DNA from: Rhizobium sp. NXC24
GTDB taxonomy: Bacteria > Pseudomonadota > Alphaproteobacteria > Rhizobiales > Rhizobiaceae
NCBI RefSeq assembly: GCF_002944315.1
Contig: NZ_CP024314.1
Coordinates: 1 to 64,000, forward strand
Direction of reading: 5' to 3'
DNA: 64,000 nucleotides
Position 1 is the first letter of the stretch; every line of letters begins with the position of its first letter. Positions 61,499-64,000 of this stretch are shown here, piece after piece. The notes below the pieces were generated by a model. The model was given only the letters and a program-made list of their open reading frames with translations. It was not told the origin of the DNA and made no database searches. The translations under genes and the position numbers were made by a program.

Positions 61499-62520
61499 GC
61501 CGCCACCTCCAGGCAAAGAACGGTCCGGCGCAGGGTTTCCCGCTCGTCGCCGTCGAGCACACAGAGCCCGGCCTGATCCTCAAGCCGTCTGAGCGGCGGA
61601 CGCGCGTTGCACTCAGCGCGGGCAAATCGACAGCGCGGCGCAAAACCGCAGCCCTCGGGTATGTTTTCGGGTGTGGGCGGCATGCCGCCGATCGAGATCA
61701 GCCGCTCGGGTCTTGGGCCGGTCAATGGCGGGATCGAGGCCATCAGGCCCCAGGTATAGGGGTGAAGGGGATGGGAAAAGATAGCTTTCGCCGGACCGCT
61801 TTCCACAATACGGCCGGCATACATGACCGCGACCTGATCGGCCACTTCGGCAACGACACCCATATCGTGGGTAATCAGGATGATCGCCGATCCAAAATCC
61901 TTGCGCAACCGCAGCAGAAGATCGAGCACCTGCGCCTGGACGGTCACGTCGAGCGCCGTGGTCGGTTCATCGGCGACGATGAGCGCCGGATTGCAGGAGA
62001 TCGCCATCGCAATGACGGCGCGCTGGCGCATGCCGCCGGAAAGCTGGTGCGGATAGCGCCCGACGGCCTCCGCCGGATTTGCGAAGCCCACCTCCGCCAA
62101 AAGTTCGATCGCGCGTTTGCGTGCTGCCCGAGCGGAGAGTTTTTCATGAGCGCGGATCTGCTCTTCTATCTGCCAGCCGATCGTATAGACCGGGGTCAGC
62201 GCGGTCATCGGATCCTGCGAGATCAGGCCGATGCCCTTGCCGCGAATGCTTCGCATCCGGCTGGCCGGCAGTTCGAGAATGCGCTCGCCTTGAAAGGCAA
62301 CCGCACCGTCGACCCTGGTGGTCTTCGCATCGTGAAGGCCGAGGAGCGACAGAAGCGTTACCGATTTTCCAGAGCCGGACTCGCCGACAATGGAGAGAAT
62401 TTCGCCCTGGCGAACCGAAAAGGAGACGTCGTCTACAGCCTTGACGAGGCCCTTGTCGGTCGCAAATGACACGGTAAGACCCTTGACGTCCAGAAGCAGA
62501 GGCTTGTTGGAACCGGTCAT
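61495..62520 (-). CDS. Dipeptide/oligopeptide-type ABC transporter ATP-binding protein (DppD-like)
   Basis: The protein has 341 residues from ATG 62520, two bases after the permease stop. It shows [72 protein letters not shown] and the tail CGFAPRCRFARAEC. It pairs with the DppF-like protein, whose start it overlaps. An in-frame extension upstream is rejected as permease overlap. Confidence 0.92.
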   Translation of the reverse strand: MTGSNKPLLLDVKGLTVSFATDKGLVKAVDDVSFSVRQGEILSIVGESGSGKSVTLLSLLGLHDAKTTRVDGAVAFQGERILELPASRMRSIRGKGIGLISQDPMTALTPVYTIGWQIEEQIRAHEKLSARAARKRAIELLAEVGFANPAEAVGRYPHQLSGGMRQRAVIAMAISCNPALIVADEPTTALDVTVQAQVLDLLLRLRKDFGSAIILITHDMGVVAEVADQVAVMYAGRIVESGPAKAIFSHPLHPYTWGLMASIPPLTGPRPERLISIGGMPPTPENIPEGCGFAPRCRFARAECNARPPLRRLEDQAGLCVLDGDERETLRRTVLCLEVAA

Positions 62521-62522
62521 CG

Positions 62523-63494
62523 TCAACTCCCTCTCACGCGCGGATCGATCAGCACGTAGATGATGTCCACGCACGCATTGGCGAGGACGACGAAAAAGGA
62601 GGCATACATCACCGTGCCAAGAATCATCGGCAGATCCAGATTGAGCAGCGCCTGATAAGTCAGCCGTCCGACACCGTTGAGGCCGAAGACGACTTCGGTA
62701 AGCAATGCGGCGCCGCCAACCAGTGCGCCGAAATCGAGGCCGAACATGGTAACGAACGGGATCAGCGACGTCCGGAGCGCGTGCCTGAGCATTACCCGCG
62801 CCGGGCTCAGCCCCTTGGCACGAGCGGTGCGGATATAATCTTCGTGATAGGCTTCCACCAAGTTGGCGCGCAGGACGCGGCCGTAAATCCCGATATAGAG
62901 CGTCGCCAATGTGATCCACGGAATGATCAGCGTCTTGAACCAGCCCAGCGGATCTTCGAAAAGCGGCTTGTAGCCGAGTGCGGGCACCCAGGAAAAAAGC
63001 CAGGTATCGTGAAGGCGGCTCTGGGAGATCAGATTCATTACCTCGCCAAGCCAGTAGACCGGCATGGAAACGCCGACGAGCGCAAGCATCATCAGCCCGC
63101 GATCGAGTAGGCTGCCCCGTGTCATGGTGGCTACGACGCCGGTCACCACGCCGCCCAGGATCCAGAGAACTGCCGCGCCGAAGACGAGCGACAAGGTCAC
63201 CGGCGCCGCGACGGCGACTTCCGGCACCACGCGCATGCCGCGATTGACGTAAGAGGCGAGATCCTGCGTCACGAAAAGCCGCTTCATCATGATCGCATAT
63301 TGCACGGGCAGCGGCCGATCGAAGCCGAATTCGGATCGGATGGCCTGGATAGTTTCCTGAGAGGCATTGCGGCCGGCGATGCGGGCAGCCGGATCGGAGC
63401 CGGGCGTCGCAAAGAAGATTAGGAAGACGAGCGCCGAGATGCCGAACATCACGAAGATCATCTGGGCGAGACGCTGGAAGATTGCGACAAACAT
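62523..63494 (-). CDS. Dipeptide/oligopeptide-type ABC transporter permease (DppB-like)
   Basis: The protein has 323 residues. MFVAIFQRLAQMIFVMFGISALVFLIFFATPGSDPA is the typical DppB N-terminus with the large periplasmic segment. The coupling loop is DYIRTARAKGLSPARVMLRHALRTSLIPFV, and the C-terminus is ACVDIIYVLIDPRVRGS. It lies nine bases after the DppC-like gene, giving the order C-B-D-F rather than the usual B-C-D-F. Confidence 0.92.
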   Translation of the reverse strand: MFVAIFQRLAQMIFVMFGISALVFLIFFATPGSDPAARIAGRNASQETIQAIRSEFGFDRPLPVQYAIMMKRLFVTQDLASYVNRGMRVVPEVAVAAPVTLSLVFGAAVLWILGGVVTGVVATMTRGSLLDRGLMMLALVGVSMPVYWLGEVMNLISQSRLHDTWLFSWVPALGYKPLFEDPLGWFKTLIIPWITLATLYIGIYGRVLRANLVEAYHEDYIRTARAKGLSPARVMLRHALRTSLIPFVTMFGLDFGALVGGAALLTEVVFGLNGVGRLTYQALLNLDLPMILGTVMYASFFVVLANACVDIIYVLIDPRVRGS

Positions 63495-63503
63495 CCCGCG
63501 CCC

Positions 63504-64000
63504 TCAGACAATCTTGGTGCGTGGGTCGAGCACGTCACGGATGCTGTCGCCGACCACGTTAAGGGAGAGAACGGTGAGCGCGATGACGATGCCGGGCGCG
63601 AGCGCCACGGCCGGGCGCGTATAGAGCAGCGTCTGCCCATCCTGAATGATTGTTCCCCAGCTCGCATCCGGCGCCTGTACGCCGATCGAAAGAAACGAAA
63701 GCGACGACTCGGTGACGATGTTGAGCGCCATCATCAGCGGTATGAAGACGATGAGCATGGTCGACACGTTCGGCAAAATGTCCTTGAGCAGAATGCGCCA
63801 GGCTGGAATACCGAGCCCGACCGCCGCGAGCACGAATTCGCTCTCCTTGAGCGCGAGCACCCGGCCGCGGACGGGTCTTGCGACATAGGGCACGTAGATG
63901 ATGCCGATGATGCCGATCGGCAGGAGCAGACTGTCGGCAGTGATTTCAATCGGGCCGATCACAACGCCCTTCGAAATCATCACGATCGAAAGCGAGATCG
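63504..64000 (-). CDS. Dipeptide/oligopeptide-type ABC transporter permease (DppC-like), cut by window edge
   Basis: The last 165 or so codons are present; the start lies beyond 64000. The coupling loop GRVLALKESEFVLAAVGLGIPAWRILLKDILPNVSTMLIVF and SSLSFLSIGVQAPDASWGTIIQDGQTLL identify a DppC/OppC subunit, ending VVGDSIRDVLDPRTKIV. The binding-protein gene of this transporter is not in the window and probably lies further right. Confidence 0.9.
   Translation of the reverse strand, partial: ISLSIVMISKGVVIGPIEITADSLLLPIGIIGIIYVPYVARPVRGRVLALKESEFVLAAVGLGIPAWRILLKDILPNVSTMLIVFIPLMMALNIVTESSLSFLSIGVQAPDASWGTIIQDGQTLLYTRPAVALAPGIVIALTVLSLNVVGDSIRDVLDPRTKIV

Noticed and set aside
1..64000. CRISPR arrays, tRNA/rRNA genes, insertion sequences
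   Set aside because: No regularly spaced repeats, cloverleaf-type sequences or transposase motifs with terminal inverted repeats were recognised on reading; a dedicated scan (tRNAscan-SE, ISfinder) would be needed to exclude small ones.

Overview
The window looks like an accessory replicon (megaplasmid or chromid) of a Rhizobiales bacterium, most likely Rhizobium or a close relative. The reasons are GC-rich sequence with compact operons, RepA/RepB partition genes with alphaproteobacterial parS-type palindromes, a class III cyclase, a DUF992 protein, an IolC-DUF2090 fusion, and many ABC uptake systems and chemoreceptors. I see no rRNA, tRNA, insertion sequence or CRISPR array. All assignments come from reading the sequence; no database search was run.

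Left part (1-13.6 kb): a secreted polysaccharide-lyase-like protein, an M20 amidohydrolase, an adenylate-cyclase-like protein, a secreted DUF992 protein, peptidase T, a flavin-dependent monooxygenase, two MFS transporters (one with a large periplasmic insertion), a small stress protein and an HtrA-like protease without a visible export signal.

13.7-20.6 kb: a stress-repair island, all on the minus strand. In transcription order it encodes a Tat-exported epoxide-hydrolase-like protein, an OmpR-type response regulator, its histidine kinase, a DipZ/CcdA-thioredoxin fusion, an exported MsrA and the peroxidase Ohr. Three promoters in the island (hydrolase, dipZ, ohr) share related sequence blocks with tandem half-sites about one helical turn apart. 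This suggests a local regulon of the embedded two-component system.

20.6-28.2 kb: two parS-like palindromes followed by repA-repB with no repC, then a small membrane protein, a secreted protein of unknown function, a B12-binding radical SAM protein and an EF-G-like GTPase.

28.2-43.2 kb: an inositol (or inositol-derivative) uptake and catabolism island. It has a divergent LacI-type regulator, a ribose-type ABC transporter with two paralogous permeases, three TIM-barrel isomerase/dehydratase-like proteins, two Gfo/Idh/MocA dehydrogenases, a small ABM-domain protein, the IolC-DUF2090 fusion, IolD, a tautomerase and a relic of iolB. iolB has lost its centre, apparently by deletion at a 6-bp microhomology.

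43.2-64 kb: a chemoreceptor; a GH51 arabinofuranosidase locus with an ArsR-type regulator and a complete Opp-type ABC transporter, probably for arabino-oligosaccharides; a gene remnant; a MYG1-family protein; a second chemoreceptor with a C-terminal CheR-type pentapeptide; an AraC regulator; and a second Opp/Dpp-type transporter that runs off the right edge.
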